From positions 1-26,228 of the forward strand of contig CANQVQ010000008.1 in the NCBI GenBank assembly GCA_947627335.1: 26,228 bases of DNA, written 5' to 3'. A program made the position numbers and the translations under genes. The stretch is from an uncultured Clostridia bacterium. GTDB lineage: Bacteria > Bacillota > Clostridia > Oscillospirales > CAG-382. Each line of letters starts with the position of its first letter. The stretch's first letter is position 1. The notes beneath the pieces were generated by a model. That model was not told the DNA's origin. It ran no database searches and saw only the letters and a program-made list of their open reading frames with translations. Below are positions 6,873-14,401 of the stretch, piece by piece.

Positions 6873-8378
6873 ATGCAAGAGATGCAGGACATGAACCAAA
6901 CCGTTACCGACCAACCGGAACCCGAACCGTCTCCGGTCCCGCAGCAGCCTGCGCCGACCGTACGCCGAAGGCTCGGAAAGCGGACCCTGGCGATCCTTGT
7001 CGCCTCCGCCGTACTGCTCGTCGCCTGCGTCACGTCGGGCGCCGTCTACGTCGCTTCCAACCGTCCGGAAGCGGTCGTTCGCTCGTCGATCTCCGGCTTT
7101 TTCGAGGATCTGCAGGACCAACCGCTGTTTTCCGTGTTCGGCGATGCGCTCCAAGGCGGGCAGATCCGCGTGCAGGCGGACGCCGGTAATGCGATGTACG
7201 CCGCCCCGTTCACCGCCGACCTTTTCCTGAACAGCCCGGAAAAGTCCGCCGCTCTGCAGTTTTCCCAGCAGGGGCAGGACGCGCTCCTCACGTTTTCCCC
7301 CGAACAGGTGGGCATTTCCGGGAGCTTTCTGAACGGCAAGGGGTACCGGTTGGGTCTGCGAAACCTCAAGGACCGCTTCCGCAATTCCATCTTTTATCCG
7401 ACCTCCGGCAGCAAATACGCCCTGCCGCTCAACGACAGGGAACTGGCGCAGTTCGAGGATGCGCTCGACGAATTTGAAAACCAGGACGGCGTCGTCGAGG
7501 AAGCGAGCGGGCTTATCGAAAAGTACGAAACCCTGCTTTTCAAAGAGCTGCTCGATGCCTGCGAAAGCAGCGCACGGACCGAGGACGGCTGCCGCATCGC
7601 CGAACTGACGCTGAACGGCGCGTCGCTCGCGAAAGTGGTCCGTGCCATCTACGACGCCGCCCGGAACGACGACGACCTTATCGACTTCCTCAACCGGAAT
7701 CTGTCCTCGCTCGAGTCGACCGGGTCCGGCGCTTCGCTTTCGCAGTTTTCCGATCCGACGACGGAAGCCGGACGTGATTTCAGGCAGCTCCTCGCGGACG
7801 TCGCGCCCGATGTCGAGGACCTCTGCGACGATCTTACGCAGTCGGACCTTTCCGTCGTCCTGCGCGTGACCGCCTCCCGCTTCCGCCACACCCTGCGCAC
7901 GCTGGAGCTGACCATCGACCTGTCCGGCGACCGGGTCCGCTTTACGCTCGACTGCACGGAGCCGGATACCGCCGTCATCACCCTCGCCCCGGACGACGAA
8001 TCGGCAACGATCACCATCTCCCGCAAGGACGACGTCATCGACTTTTCCCTGCGGTTCGTGAGCGCCGGGAGAGTCGAAAACCTGCTGAGCGCCCATATGG
8101 AGATCCAGTCGAACGACAACTACGCCCTGACCCTCACCTCCGACGACGAACCGTATCCGCTGTACTTGCGCGGAAAGTTCGTGGAGGAGAACGACCATAT
8201 CCTGTTCTCCGTTACCGAAGCCGAATCGAACGGGCGGATCGTCAACCCCGGGATCACCGTCGAAGCATACGCCGAGGCGACCATGCCGTCGCTCCCGTCG
8301 AATACCGTCGACCTGCTCGACCTGCGCGAGGACGCGTTCGACGATCTGCTGCGGACGCTGGGAGCCGACCCGAACTGA
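6873..8378 (+). CDS. Unrecognised single-pass membrane-anchored extracellular protein
   Basis: I do not recognise the family. The 501-residue product has a Pro/Glu/Gln-rich cytoplasmic N terminus (1-30), a basic RRRLGKR stop and one hydrophobic helix (about 38-61). A roughly 440-residue, mostly acidic and polar domain follows, which by topology lies outside the cell. It alternates beta-rich stretches with helical ones (for example ELAQFEDALDEFENQ near 195-210) and has no obvious catalytic motif, Cys pair or repeat. Many clostridial genomes encode membrane-anchored proteins of this general architecture without known function. It is monocistronic, with its own promoter, a consensus ribosome-binding site and a strong terminator, so it is a real, well-expressed gene. 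ATGs at residues 4 and 7 are possible alternatives. Confidence 0.8.
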   Translation: MQEMQDMNQTVTDQPEPEPSPVPQQPAPTVRRRLGKRTLAILVASAVLLVACVTSGAVYVASNRPEAVVRSSISGFFEDLQDQPLFSVFGDALQGGQIRVQADAGNAMYAAPFTADLFLNSPEKSAALQFSQQGQDALLTFSPEQVGISGSFLNGKGYRLGLRNLKDRFRNSIFYPTSGSKYALPLNDRELAQFEDALDEFENQDGVVEEASGLIEKYETLLFKELLDACESSARTEDGCRIAELTLNGASLAKVVRAIYDAARNDDDLIDFLNRNLSSLESTGSGASLSQFSDPTTEAGRDFRQLLADVAPDVEDLCDDLTQSDLSVVLRVTASRFRHTLRTLELTIDLSGDRVRFTLDCTEPDTAVITLAPDDESATITISRKDDVIDFSLRFVSAGRVENLLSAHMEIQSNDNYALTLTSDDEPYPLYLRGKFVEENDHILFSVTEAESNGRIVNPGITVEAYAEATMPSLPSNTVDLLDLREDAFDDLLRTLGADPN

Positions 8379-8391
8379 AAAAGCACCGAAT

Positions 8392-8431
8392 AAAAACGAC
8401 GGCGCGTCAGCATCGGCGCCGTCGTTTTTTT
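8392..8431. terminator. Strong bidirectional intrinsic terminator
   Basis: Perfect 14-bp inverted repeat (8392-8405 with 8416-8429) around a 10-nt loop. The stem has a GC-rich core and A5/T5 ends, with a T-run on the plus strand and TTTTTA on the minus strand. It can end both the plus-strand gene (stop at 8378) and the converging minus-strand ung/surface-protein transcript (last stop at 8508). Confidence 0.92.
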
Positions 8432-8507
8432 GATGGAAAAGGGGGACGACTGCGTTGCAAGGCGAAAAGCTGTCGCCGCGATTGCGTTTGCCCCCCAAAA
8501 AGACACG

Positions 8508-9110
8508 TTACCGCCTCGTCGGGTCGAACGACGCCTTGCGGCGCAGACGCGCCGTCATGAACATCGCCAACAGTGCGCCCGTGCCGAGCAGATACGGGAA
8601 AGCGCTCGACGCGTCGCCGGTCGCCGGCGCGGAGGACGCTGCGGAAGCCGCGGAGGACGCGCCTGCCGTCGAAGTCGCCGACGAAGCGTCCGTCCCCTCG
8701 GAAGAAGCCGCATCCGAAGTCCCGGAAGAAGCCGTATCCGTGGGTTCGGAGGACGCCGCGTCGCGTGTGTCGCCGCCGGAAGGCGCGGTTTGCCCGTCGC
8801 CGCCTTCAGTCGTGCCGCCGCCGTTTTCGGTCGTACCGCCGCCGACATCCGTCCCGGTACCCGTTCCCGCGTCCGTCCCGGTATCGCCGGTGCCGCCGAC
8901 GCCGCCGGGGTTCGCGCCCTGCTGTACGCCGTCCGCCGCTTCCGCGCCGCCGACCGCGTCCGCGCCCGCGCCGCCGATCGTACCGGCGCCCGCGTTCGTT
9001 CCCGCGCCGTCAACCGCCGCCATGCACCAGACGGCGCACAGCGAAACCGTGGTCAGCACCGCGCAAAGCACCGCGCAAAGGCGGCAAAAAGAGGAATGTT
9101 TCGTATTCAT
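8508..9110 (-). CDS. Small secreted Gly/Thr/Ser/Ala-rich surface protein with an xPxTG sorting-like signal
   Basis: Predicted secreted, cell-wall-attached protein of 200 residues. An N-terminal hydrophobic signal (about 10-32) is followed by a low-complexity stalk: Gly/Ala/Thr-rich (33-110), then Ser/Ala/Asp-rich (112-160). The C terminus has APATGD (161-166), a hydrophobic helix (about 171-186) and a basic tail RLRRK, the layout of a sortase substrate. The motif resembles the (S/P)PxTG signals used by some class B sortases such as that of Clostridioides difficile. A class B sortase is encoded at 21027-21908, but that link is inferred. The start at 9110 is chosen because the signal peptide begins there and AAAGGAA precedes it. 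It follows ung by 56 nt with no promoter seen, so it is probably co-transcribed. Confidence 0.75.
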   Translation of the reverse strand: MNTKHSSFCRLCAVLCAVLTTVSLCAVWCMAAVDGAGTNAGAGTIGGAGADAVGGAEAADGVQQGANPGGVGGTGDTGTDAGTGTGTDVGGGTTENGGGTTEGGDGQTAPSGGDTRDAASSEPTDTASSGTSDAASSEGTDASSATSTAGASSAASAASSAPATGDASSAFPYLLGTGALLAMFMTARLRRKASFDPTRR

Positions 9111-9119
9111 ACCATTTTC

Positions 9120-9157
9120 GTTCCTTTCCAAACGGTTTTCACGGTCGAAAAAGGAAC
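9120..9157 (-). promoter_or_regulatory. Inverted repeat that can mask the ribosome-binding site of the xPxTG protein gene
   Basis: GTTCCTTT and AAAGGAAC form a perfect 8-bp inverted repeat (9150-9157 with 9120-9127) around a 22-nt loop. The 3' arm contains the AAAGGAA ribosome-binding site of the gene starting at 9110, so folding would reduce its translation relative to ung. Pairing is seen; control is inferred. Confidence 0.35.
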
Positions 9158-9166
9158 ACGACGCCC

Positions 9167-9832
9167 TCAGGGCAGCTGCCAATCGATCGCACGCTCCCCA
9201 AGGAATCGGTTGCAGGCGGAGAAATGCCGACAGCCGAAGAACCCTCTGGAAGCCGAAAGCGGACTGGGGTGCGGGGCTTCCAGCACGAGGTGCGCCGGAT
9301 TGGTGATAAGCTGCTTCTTCGCCCGGGCGTAGCCGCCCCAAAGGAGGAAGCAGACCGGCTCCTTCCGCTCGTTGAGCAGTTCGATCGCCCGGTCGGTAAA
9401 CTGTTCCCAACCCTTCCCGCGATGGCTGCCCGCCTGCCCCTCACGGACGGTCAGAACGCTGTTGAGCAGCAGGACGCCCCGCTTCGCCCAAAGCGTCAGA
9501 TCCCCGTCCTTCGGCGGCGTACAGCCGAGGTCGCTTTGCAGTTCCTTAAAGATATTCGCCAGCGACGGCGGGATCTCCACCCCCTTGCGGACGGAGAAGC
9601 ACAGCCCGTGCGCCTGCCCGTACTCGTGATAGGGGTCCTGCCCTAAAATGACCGCCCGAACGTCGTCGTATGCCGTTTCCCGAAAGGCCGCGAACAGGTC
9701 CTCCATCGGTGGAAAGACCCGCACGTCCCGCCGGAAATACTCCTGCTTGAGGAAAGCACGCAATTGCTGGTAATACGGTTTGCCGTACTCCGGCGCCAAC
9801 CGTTCGTCCCAACTGTTGTCGAACCGAAACAT
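9167..9832 (-). CDS. ung: Uracil-DNA glycosylase, family 1
   Basis: Base-excision repair enzyme that removes uracil from DNA; cytosolic; 221 residues, the usual family length. All motifs are intact: GQDPYH (64-69) with catalytic Asp66, the LLLNSVLTVREGQAGSH segment (121-137), LLWGGYA (164-170) and HPSPLS (188-193) with the active-site His. The start MFRFDNSWDE at 9832 has GGAGG 8 nt upstream; an in-frame ATG at 9910 lies inside the promoter region and is rejected. It is the first gene after a clear promoter. The small surface-protein gene downstream is functionally unrelated and seems simply to share the transcript. Confidence 0.97.
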   Translation of the reverse strand: MFRFDNSWDERLAPEYGKPYYQQLRAFLKQEYFRRDVRVFPPMEDLFAAFRETAYDDVRAVILGQDPYHEYGQAHGLCFSVRKGVEIPPSLANIFKELQSDLGCTPPKDGDLTLWAKRGVLLLNSVLTVREGQAGSHRGKGWEQFTDRAIELLNERKEPVCFLLWGGYARAKKQLITNPAHLVLEAPHPSPLSASRGFFGCRHFSACNRFLGERAIDWQLP

Positions 9833-9911
9833 CTTCGCCGCCTCCGATCCCGTGGTTTTTATGAAGTCGAAAAGTCCCCCGTATCTGCCGGGAGAGCCGT
9901 TTTCCGACACC

Positions 9912-9941
9912 AGTATACCACAAAACCGGTCCCGTTTGCAA
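9912..9941 (-). promoter_or_regulatory. Promoter of ung
   Basis: TTGCAA (9941-9936), an 18-nt spacer and TATACT (9917-9912). Expected transcription start is near 9905, about 73 nt before the ATG. Confidence 0.7.
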
Positions 9942-10034
9942 GAGTAAATCGACCGTCGCGATGAAAAATCGCAAAATTAGTTTGCCCGCCCGCAAAAAAT
10001 GTATCCGCAGGGCAAAAAAATTGTCCGCAATGAG

Positions 10035-10063
10035 TTGACAAAACCGCACGAAAAGGGTAAAAT
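10035..10063 (+). promoter_or_regulatory. Promoter of the mgtE-alpha-galactosidase operon
   Basis: Consensus TTGACA (10035-10040), 17-nt spacer, TAAAAT (10058-10063). Expected transcription start is near 10070, about 225 nt before the mgtE ATG, which implies a long untranslated leader. Confidence 0.8.
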
Positions 10064-10069
10064 GATAGA

Positions 10070-10294
10070 AGAAAAACGACAAACGAAAGGAAGGGAACGT
10101 CAAATGGACGCCGGACGAAGTAATGGCATAAATCCGCCGAGTCGGGCAAATTCCATCCGTGCCTTCCTTTTCGGTTCGCCGCGTACAAGCCGCCAGGTCC
10201 GAACATAGGGCGCTTTCGCGGAATTTGACCGTTTCTACGGCCGGTTTACGCCATTTTTCGTACACATACGACCGAAGAATGGAGGAAACCGCAA
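10070..10294 (+). ncRNA. Long structured 5' leader of mgtE, candidate cis-regulatory RNA
   Basis: A 225-nt leader without a convincing ORF. Its 5' half folds on paper into a closed domain: AAAGGAAGG (10086-10094) with CCTTCCTTT (10162-10170). Internal pairs ACG/CGT (10097-10099/10158-10160) and ATGGA/TCCAT (10104-10108/10152-10156) continue the arm. The 3' half has a hairpin (10251-10260 with 10273-10282) whose 3' arm runs into the GGAGG Shine-Dalgarno site (10281-10285). A competing hairpin, TCGTA-CACA-TACGA (10258-10271), uses the same bases. Clostridial mgtE genes are often controlled by M-box Mg2+ riboswitches, but I cannot find the conserved M-box segments. It may be a divergent M-box or another leader. 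Structure is seen; function is inferred. Confidence 0.45.
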
Positions 10295-11668
10295 ATGAAT
10301 TTTGAAGAAATGCTCCGCGAGGAACTGCCCGGGAAGATCCGGGAGCTGCTTGCGGAGCGGAAGTTCCACGAACTGCAGGAAACGCTTTCCGTGCTGGAGC
10401 CGCAGGACATCGCCCTCGTTTCGGAACGTCTGGAGGAGCGGGACGTGCTTTTGCTGTTCCGCCTGCTCCCACGCGAAACGGCGTCGAAGGTGTTCGTCGA
10501 AATGTCGCCGGAACTGCAGGAAGCGCTTATCGGGATGTTCAGCGACGCGAAACTGCGCGAAGTGCTCGCCGAACTGTATATCGACGACACGGTCGACCTG
10601 ATCGAGGAGATGCCCGCAGGCGTGGTCAAGCGCATCCTGCGCAACACCGACGGCGAATCCCGTGCCGCCATCAACGAGATCCTGTGCTACCCGAAGGACA
10701 GTGCGGGCAGCATCATGACGACCGAATACGTCCGGCTCGACCGGGACCTCACGGTCGCCGACGCGTTCGCCCGCATCCGTCGGGTCGGCGTGGATAAGGA
10801 GACCGTCTACACCTGCTACGTCACCGAATCCGACCGACGGCTTATCGGGCTGGTCACCGTCAAGGAGCTTCTGCTCGCGGACGCGGAGGCCGTCATCGGG
10901 GACTTCATGACGACCAACGTCATCTCCGTCGATACCCACGAGGACAAGGAAATCGTCGCCCAGATCATGAGCAAGTACGATTTCCTCGCGCTTCCGGTGG
11001 TGGACCGCGGCGGACGGCTGGTCGGCATCGTGACCTACGACGACGCGGCGGACGTCATGCGGGACGAAGCGACGGAGGACATTCAAAAAATGGCCGCCAT
11101 CGTCCCGTCGGAAAAGCCCTACCTCAAGACCGGCGTGTTCGAGACCTGGCGAAAGCGGATCCCGTGGCTGTTGGTGCTGCTGGTGTCCGCGACGTTCACC
11201 GGCAGGATCCTCGGTCATTACGAATCGGCGCTCGGCGCGGTGCCGCTGCTGACCGTTTTCATTCCGATGCTCATGGACACCGGCGGGAACGCGGGCAGTC
11301 AGGCGTCGGTGACGGTCATTCGCGGGCTTTCCCTCGGCGAACTGCAATTGCGGGACGTCCTGCGGGTGGTCTGGAAGGAGTTTCGGGTCGCGCTGCTCTG
11401 CGGGCTGTCGCTGGCGTCCGTCGGGTTTCTCAAGGCGCTGTTCATCGACCGCGCCGACCTGCGGACCGCATCCGTCGTCTGCGTGACGCTCGCGCTGACC
11501 GTCCTGCTCGCGAAGCTGGTCGGAAGCACCCTGCCCCTGCTTGCCAAACGCATCGGATTCGACCCGGCGGTCATGGCAAGCCCGTTCATCACGACCATTG
11601 TCGACGCGCTGTCGCTGCTGGTGTATTTCGCCGTCGCGTCCGCGCTGCTCCCGGCGCTTGCCGGCTGA
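10295..11668 (+). CDS. mgtE: MgtE-type magnesium transporter/channel
   Basis: Mg2+ uptake channel of the plasma membrane, 457 residues, standard length. Domain order is the N-terminal helical MgtE_N domain (about 15-120), two CBS domains (about 135-190 and 200-258) that sense Mg2+, then five membrane helices from about residue 288. The ion-selectivity motif PMLMDTGGNAGSQ is at 324-336. Near the C terminus the TTIVDALSLLVYF helix carries the Asp that matches the pore aspartate of Thermus MgtE. The ATG at 10295 has GGAGG 9 nt upstream. First gene of a three-gene operon; the alpha-galactosidase starts 31 nt after its stop. Control is probably exerted by the structured leader. Confidence 0.96.
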   Translation: MNFEEMLREELPGKIRELLAERKFHELQETLSVLEPQDIALVSERLEERDVLLLFRLLPRETASKVFVEMSPELQEALIGMFSDAKLREVLAELYIDDTVDLIEEMPAGVVKRILRNTDGESRAAINEILCYPKDSAGSIMTTEYVRLDRDLTVADAFARIRRVGVDKETVYTCYVTESDRRLIGLVTVKELLLADAEAVIGDFMTTNVISVDTHEDKEIVAQIMSKYDFLALPVVDRGGRLVGIVTYDDAADVMRDEATEDIQKMAAIVPSEKPYLKTGVFETWRKRIPWLLVLLVSATFTGRILGHYESALGAVPLLTVFIPMLMDTGGNAGSQASVTVIRGLSLGELQLRDVLRVVWKEFRVALLCGLSLASVGFLKALFIDRADLRTASVVCVTLALTVLLAKLVGSTLPLLAKRIGFDPAVMASPFITTIVDALSLLVYFAVASALLPALAG

Positions 11669-11699
11669 TCAAGCCTGCCCACATTTTCGGAGGTACCCA

Positions 11700-13886
11700 A
11701 TGAGCATCTACTTTGACCCGCAAACCCTGCAATTCCAGCTCAACACCCGCACGTCGAGCTACGTCATGCAGGTCCGAAACGGCTTCCTGCTGCACCTCTA
11801 CTGGGGCGCACGCCTGCAGGACGGCGACCACTCCTATTTCTTCCGCGAGCAGGGTCGTGCGGCATTCTCCCCGCGCATGGAGAACGGCGGGGGCTTTATC
11901 CTCGACGACGTCCCGCTGGAGTACCCCTGCTGGGGTCGCGGCGACCTGCGGACCCCGGCGCTGGAAGTGCGCAACCCCGACGGCTCGAACATCGTCGACC
12001 TGCGCTATGAAAGCCACGAGGTCCTCCCCGGCAAGCCCCGCATCCCCGGTCTGCCTGCGGTCTACGTCGAAAGCGACGGCGAATGCGAAACGCTGGTCGT
12101 CCGTCTGCGCGACGGCGTCAGCGGCGTGGAGGCGGACCTGTACTACTGCGTGCTGGAGGATTACGACGTACTGACCCGCTACGCCCGCATACGCAACGGC
12201 GGGACGGACGCGGTGCGCCTGCTGCGCGCAATGAGCGCGAGCGTGGATTTCGACCACACGCAGTATGATATTCTGTCCAATTACGGCACGCACTGTCGGG
12301 AACGCCAAATCGAGCGCCACCCGCTCCGGCACGGGCGTTTCACGCTTTCCAGCCGTCGGGGCGCTTCCTCGCACGTCCATAACCCGTTCCTGCTGCTCGC
12401 GTCGCCGACGGCGGACGAAACGTCCGGCGAGGTGTACGCGTCGGTGCTGGTCTATTCCGGCTCCTTCGCGGCGGAAGCGGCGGGCGGGCAGTTTGATGCC
12501 GCCCGTGCGATGATCGGGCTGAACCCGGAGGAATTTTCCTGGAAACTGGAACCGGGCGAGGACTTCTTCACCCCCGAAGCGGTCCTGACCTATTCGGGCG
12601 AAGGGCTGGGTCGCCTGTCCCACACCCTGCACCGCCTGTTCCGCACCCGGCTCTGCCGCGGGAAATACCGCGACGCCCGCCGTCCGGTCCTGCTCAACCT
12701 GTGGGAAGCCTGCTACTTCAACTTCGACGAGGAGAAGATCAAGCGCATCGCGGACAGCTGCGCGGAACTCGGGGTCGAACTGCTGGTCATCGACGACGCG
12801 TGGTTCGGCGAGCGCAACAGCGACAACAGCTCCCTCGGCGACTGGTACGTCAACCGCAAGAAGCTCCCGCACGGGCTGGAAGGCGTCGAGGAATACCTCA
12901 GACCGCTCGGTCTGGACCTCGGCATCTGGTTCGAGCCGGAAATGATCTCCCCGAACAGCGACCTCTACCGTGCGCACCCGGATTGGTGCCTGCACGTCGA
13001 CGGTCGTCCCCGTTCGGAGGGGCGCAACCAATTGATCCTCGACCTGTGCCGCCCCGAAGTGCGGGACTACCTGTACGACTGCGTTTCCGCCGTGCTGAAG
13101 GACGGCAGGATCAAGTACGTCAAGTGGGACTACAACCGCAACATGACCGAGGTCGGCAGCCCGACCCTCCCCGCCGACCGGCAGGGCGAAGTCACGCACC
13201 GCTACTACCTCGGGCTGTACGAACTGCTCGAACGGCTGGTCGGCGATTACCCGGACGTACTGTTCGAGTCCTGCTCCGGCGGCGGCGGACGCTTCGACGC
13301 CGGTATGCTCTACTATATGCCGCAGGTCTGGACGTCGGACAACTCGGACGCCATCGAGCGCCTGCGCATCCAGTACGGCACGTCGCTGGTCTACCCGCTT
13401 TCGGCAATGAGCGCCCACGTTTCCGCCAGCCCGAACCACCAGACCGGGCACGTCACCCCGTTCGAGACGCGTGTCTGCGTCGCCCTGACCGGCTCGTTCG
13501 GCTTTGAGCTGGACCCGACCGTGCTTTCCGACGCGGAACGCGAACAGGTTCGGCAGGCGGCTTCCCTCCATAAGGAACTCGGCGAGGTCCTCGCGACCGG
13601 CGATTACTACCGCCTGCGCAACCCGTTCGAGGAGGACTGCTCGGCGTGGTGTACGGTGTCTGCCGACCGCTCGACCTGCGTTGCGGGCTATGTGCTGACC
13701 CATGTGCGTATGTACGGCAACAACGAGCGCATCGCCCTGCGCGGACTCAAGCCGGACGCGCTCTATCGGGAACGCTTCTCCGGCGAGACATACCGCGGGG
13801 ACGAACTGATGGGCTTCGGTCTGCACGCACCCACCACGCTCGAATACCGCAGTATCCTCTGGGTGCTGGAGGAAATTTCGGACTAA
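11700..13886 (+). CDS. Alpha-galactosidase, glycoside hydrolase family 36
   Basis: Retaining exo-alpha-galactosidase releasing terminal alpha-1,6-galactose from raffinose-type sugars or galactomannan; no signal peptide, so cytosolic. At 728 residues it matches the bacterial GH36 tetramer class. The N-terminal beta-sandwich begins MSIYFDPQTLQFQLNT. The (beta/alpha)8 domain has ELLVIDDAWFGERN, LGIWFEPEMI, the nucleophile in KWDYNRNM (Asp477) and the acid/base in WTSDNSD (Asp547). These positions are one residue off the Asp478/Asp548 pair of Geobacillus AgaA. A Cys-Ser-Gly-Gly-Gly-Gly-Arg stretch between them is also typical. The start is ATG 11700 with GGAGGT 5 nt upstream. No sugar transporter or regulator is adjacent, so substrate must arrive through a transporter elsewhere. 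Confidence 0.96.
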   Translation: MSIYFDPQTLQFQLNTRTSSYVMQVRNGFLLHLYWGARLQDGDHSYFFREQGRAAFSPRMENGGGFILDDVPLEYPCWGRGDLRTPALEVRNPDGSNIVDLRYESHEVLPGKPRIPGLPAVYVESDGECETLVVRLRDGVSGVEADLYYCVLEDYDVLTRYARIRNGGTDAVRLLRAMSASVDFDHTQYDILSNYGTHCRERQIERHPLRHGRFTLSSRRGASSHVHNPFLLLASPTADETSGEVYASVLVYSGSFAAEAAGGQFDAARAMIGLNPEEFSWKLEPGEDFFTPEAVLTYSGEGLGRLSHTLHRLFRTRLCRGKYRDARRPVLLNLWEACYFNFDEEKIKRIADSCAELGVELLVIDDAWFGERNSDNSSLGDWYVNRKKLPHGLEGVEEYLRPLGLDLGIWFEPEMISPNSDLYRAHPDWCLHVDGRPRSEGRNQLILDLCRPEVRDYLYDCVSAVLKDGRIKYVKWDYNRNMTEVGSPTLPADRQGEVTHRYYLGLYELLERLVGDYPDVLFESCSGGGGRFDAGMLYYMPQVWTSDNSDAIERLRIQYGTSLVYPLSAMSAHVSASPNHQTGHVTPFETRVCVALTGSFGFELDPTVLSDAEREQVRQAASLHKELGEVLATGDYYRLRNPFEEDCSAWCTVSADRSTCVAGYVLTHVRMYGNNERIALRGLKPDALYRERFSGETYRGDELMGFGLHAPTTLEYRSILWVLEEISD

Positions 13887-13921
13887 GCGCGGTCACGCGT
13901 GAATATGAAGGAGGAAATGTT

Positions 13922-14164
13922 ATGCAATTCCTGAAAACCTTTTGGCCCTTGCCGTTCAAGGTCCGTCCGAAGGACGTCACCTCGCTCGTGGTGCAGATCA
14001 TCATCGCCGTCGTGGTCTGCGCCGTCTTCGGACTGCTGATCGGACTGCTCGCGTGGATCCCGATCGCAGGCATCCTGTTTGGGCTGGTCGGTTCGCTGGT
14101 CGAGCTGTACGGGTTGATCGACATCGTTCTGTGCGTGCTGGTCTTTCTGGACCTCCTGAAGTGA
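13922..14164 (+). CDS. Small two-helix membrane protein of unknown function
   Basis: An 80-residue product. A short amphipathic start (MQFLKTFWPLPFKVRPKD) precedes two hydrophobic helices (about 20-43 and 46-78) joined by a short turn with Pro-Ile-Ala-Gly. Similar 80-residue proteins with an IPxxGxxxGLVGSLV-type second helix are common in Clostridia, and I know of no assigned function. A near-ideal AAGGAGG lies 7 nt before the ATG, and the gene starts 35 nt after the alpha-galactosidase stop, so it is translated as the third gene of the mgtE operon. No charged or catalytic residues in the helices suggest transport or enzymatic activity. Confidence 0.8.
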   Translation: MQFLKTFWPLPFKVRPKDVTSLVVQIIIAVVVCAVFGLLIGLLAWIPIAGILFGLVGSLVELYGLIDIVLCVLVFLDLLK

Positions 14165-14182
14165 CCGTCCCGCCTCGTTCAC

Positions 14183-14257
14183 TTTGGGGGACAAACACGA
14201 TCACGGCGGCTCTACGCACTTCGTGCGCTTCGCCTTGTTCCGCGTTTTTCCCCCAAA
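14183..14257. repeat. Inverted repeat 1 of an intergenic cluster (MITE-like?)
   Basis: TTTGGGGGA (14183-14191) and TCCCCCAAA (14249-14257) are perfect 9-bp inverted ends of a 75-bp element. Inside is a further hairpin, CGCAC-TTC-GTGCG (14215-14227), and imperfect pairing of AAACACG with CGCGTTTT continues the outer stem. It lies just after the mgtE operon. It has no clean U-run, so I do not call it a terminator. It could be a dispersed intergenic element, to be judged by copy number in the genome. Confidence 0.5.
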
Positions 14258-14272
14258 TACCCCCTTTTTGTC

Positions 14273-14322
14273 GAAAACCGGCTTGGCTTGCGCCACTTCT
14301 GACGCCGCCATCGCCGGTTTTC
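14273..14322. repeat. Inverted repeat 2 of the intergenic cluster
   Basis: GAAAACCGGC (14273-14282) and GCCGGTTTTC (14313-14322) form a perfect 10-bp stem around a 30-nt loop that contains a further TGGC/GCCA pair. On the plus strand TTTTCTCTAG follows the stem, so weak terminator activity for the mgtE operon is possible. Confidence 0.5.
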
Positions 14323-14331
14323 TCTAGAGGA

Positions 14332-14364
14332 GTTTCGGAGTCGGCGCATGTCCGCCTCCGAAAC
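14332..14364. repeat. Inverted repeat 3 of the intergenic cluster
   Basis: GTTTCGGAG (14332-14340) and CTCCGAAAC (14356-14364) form a perfect 9-bp stem, extended inside by CGG/CCG. The downstream sequence GATATTTTGATTG is T-rich but is not a clean U-run. Third hairpin in a row between the mgtE operon and the SGNH-hydrolase gene. Confidence 0.5.
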
Positions 14365-14401
14365 GATATTTTGATTGTATTTTTCAACAGACTAAATGTT
14401 T

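Noticed and set aside
9999..10208. 69-codon plus-strand frame in the mgtE leader region
   Set aside because: It starts upstream of the promoter, has no ribosome-binding site, and its sequence overlaps the paired segments of the leader.
10070..10294. M-box, c-di-AMP (ydaO) or Mn2+ (yybP-ykoY) riboswitch before mgtE
   Set aside because: I looked for the conserved segments of each and did not find them. The region is reported as an unclassified structured leader.
11589..13826. Very long open frame antisense to the alpha-galactosidase gene (about 745 codons)
   Set aside because: It is a shadow of a GC-rich real gene: Arg/Val/Gln-rich, no family resemblance, no ribosome-binding site, and the sense frame has intact GH36 catalytic residues. 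Similar long antisense frames at 2326-3999, 4545-6248, 6642-8498 and 17098-19113 were rejected for the same reason.
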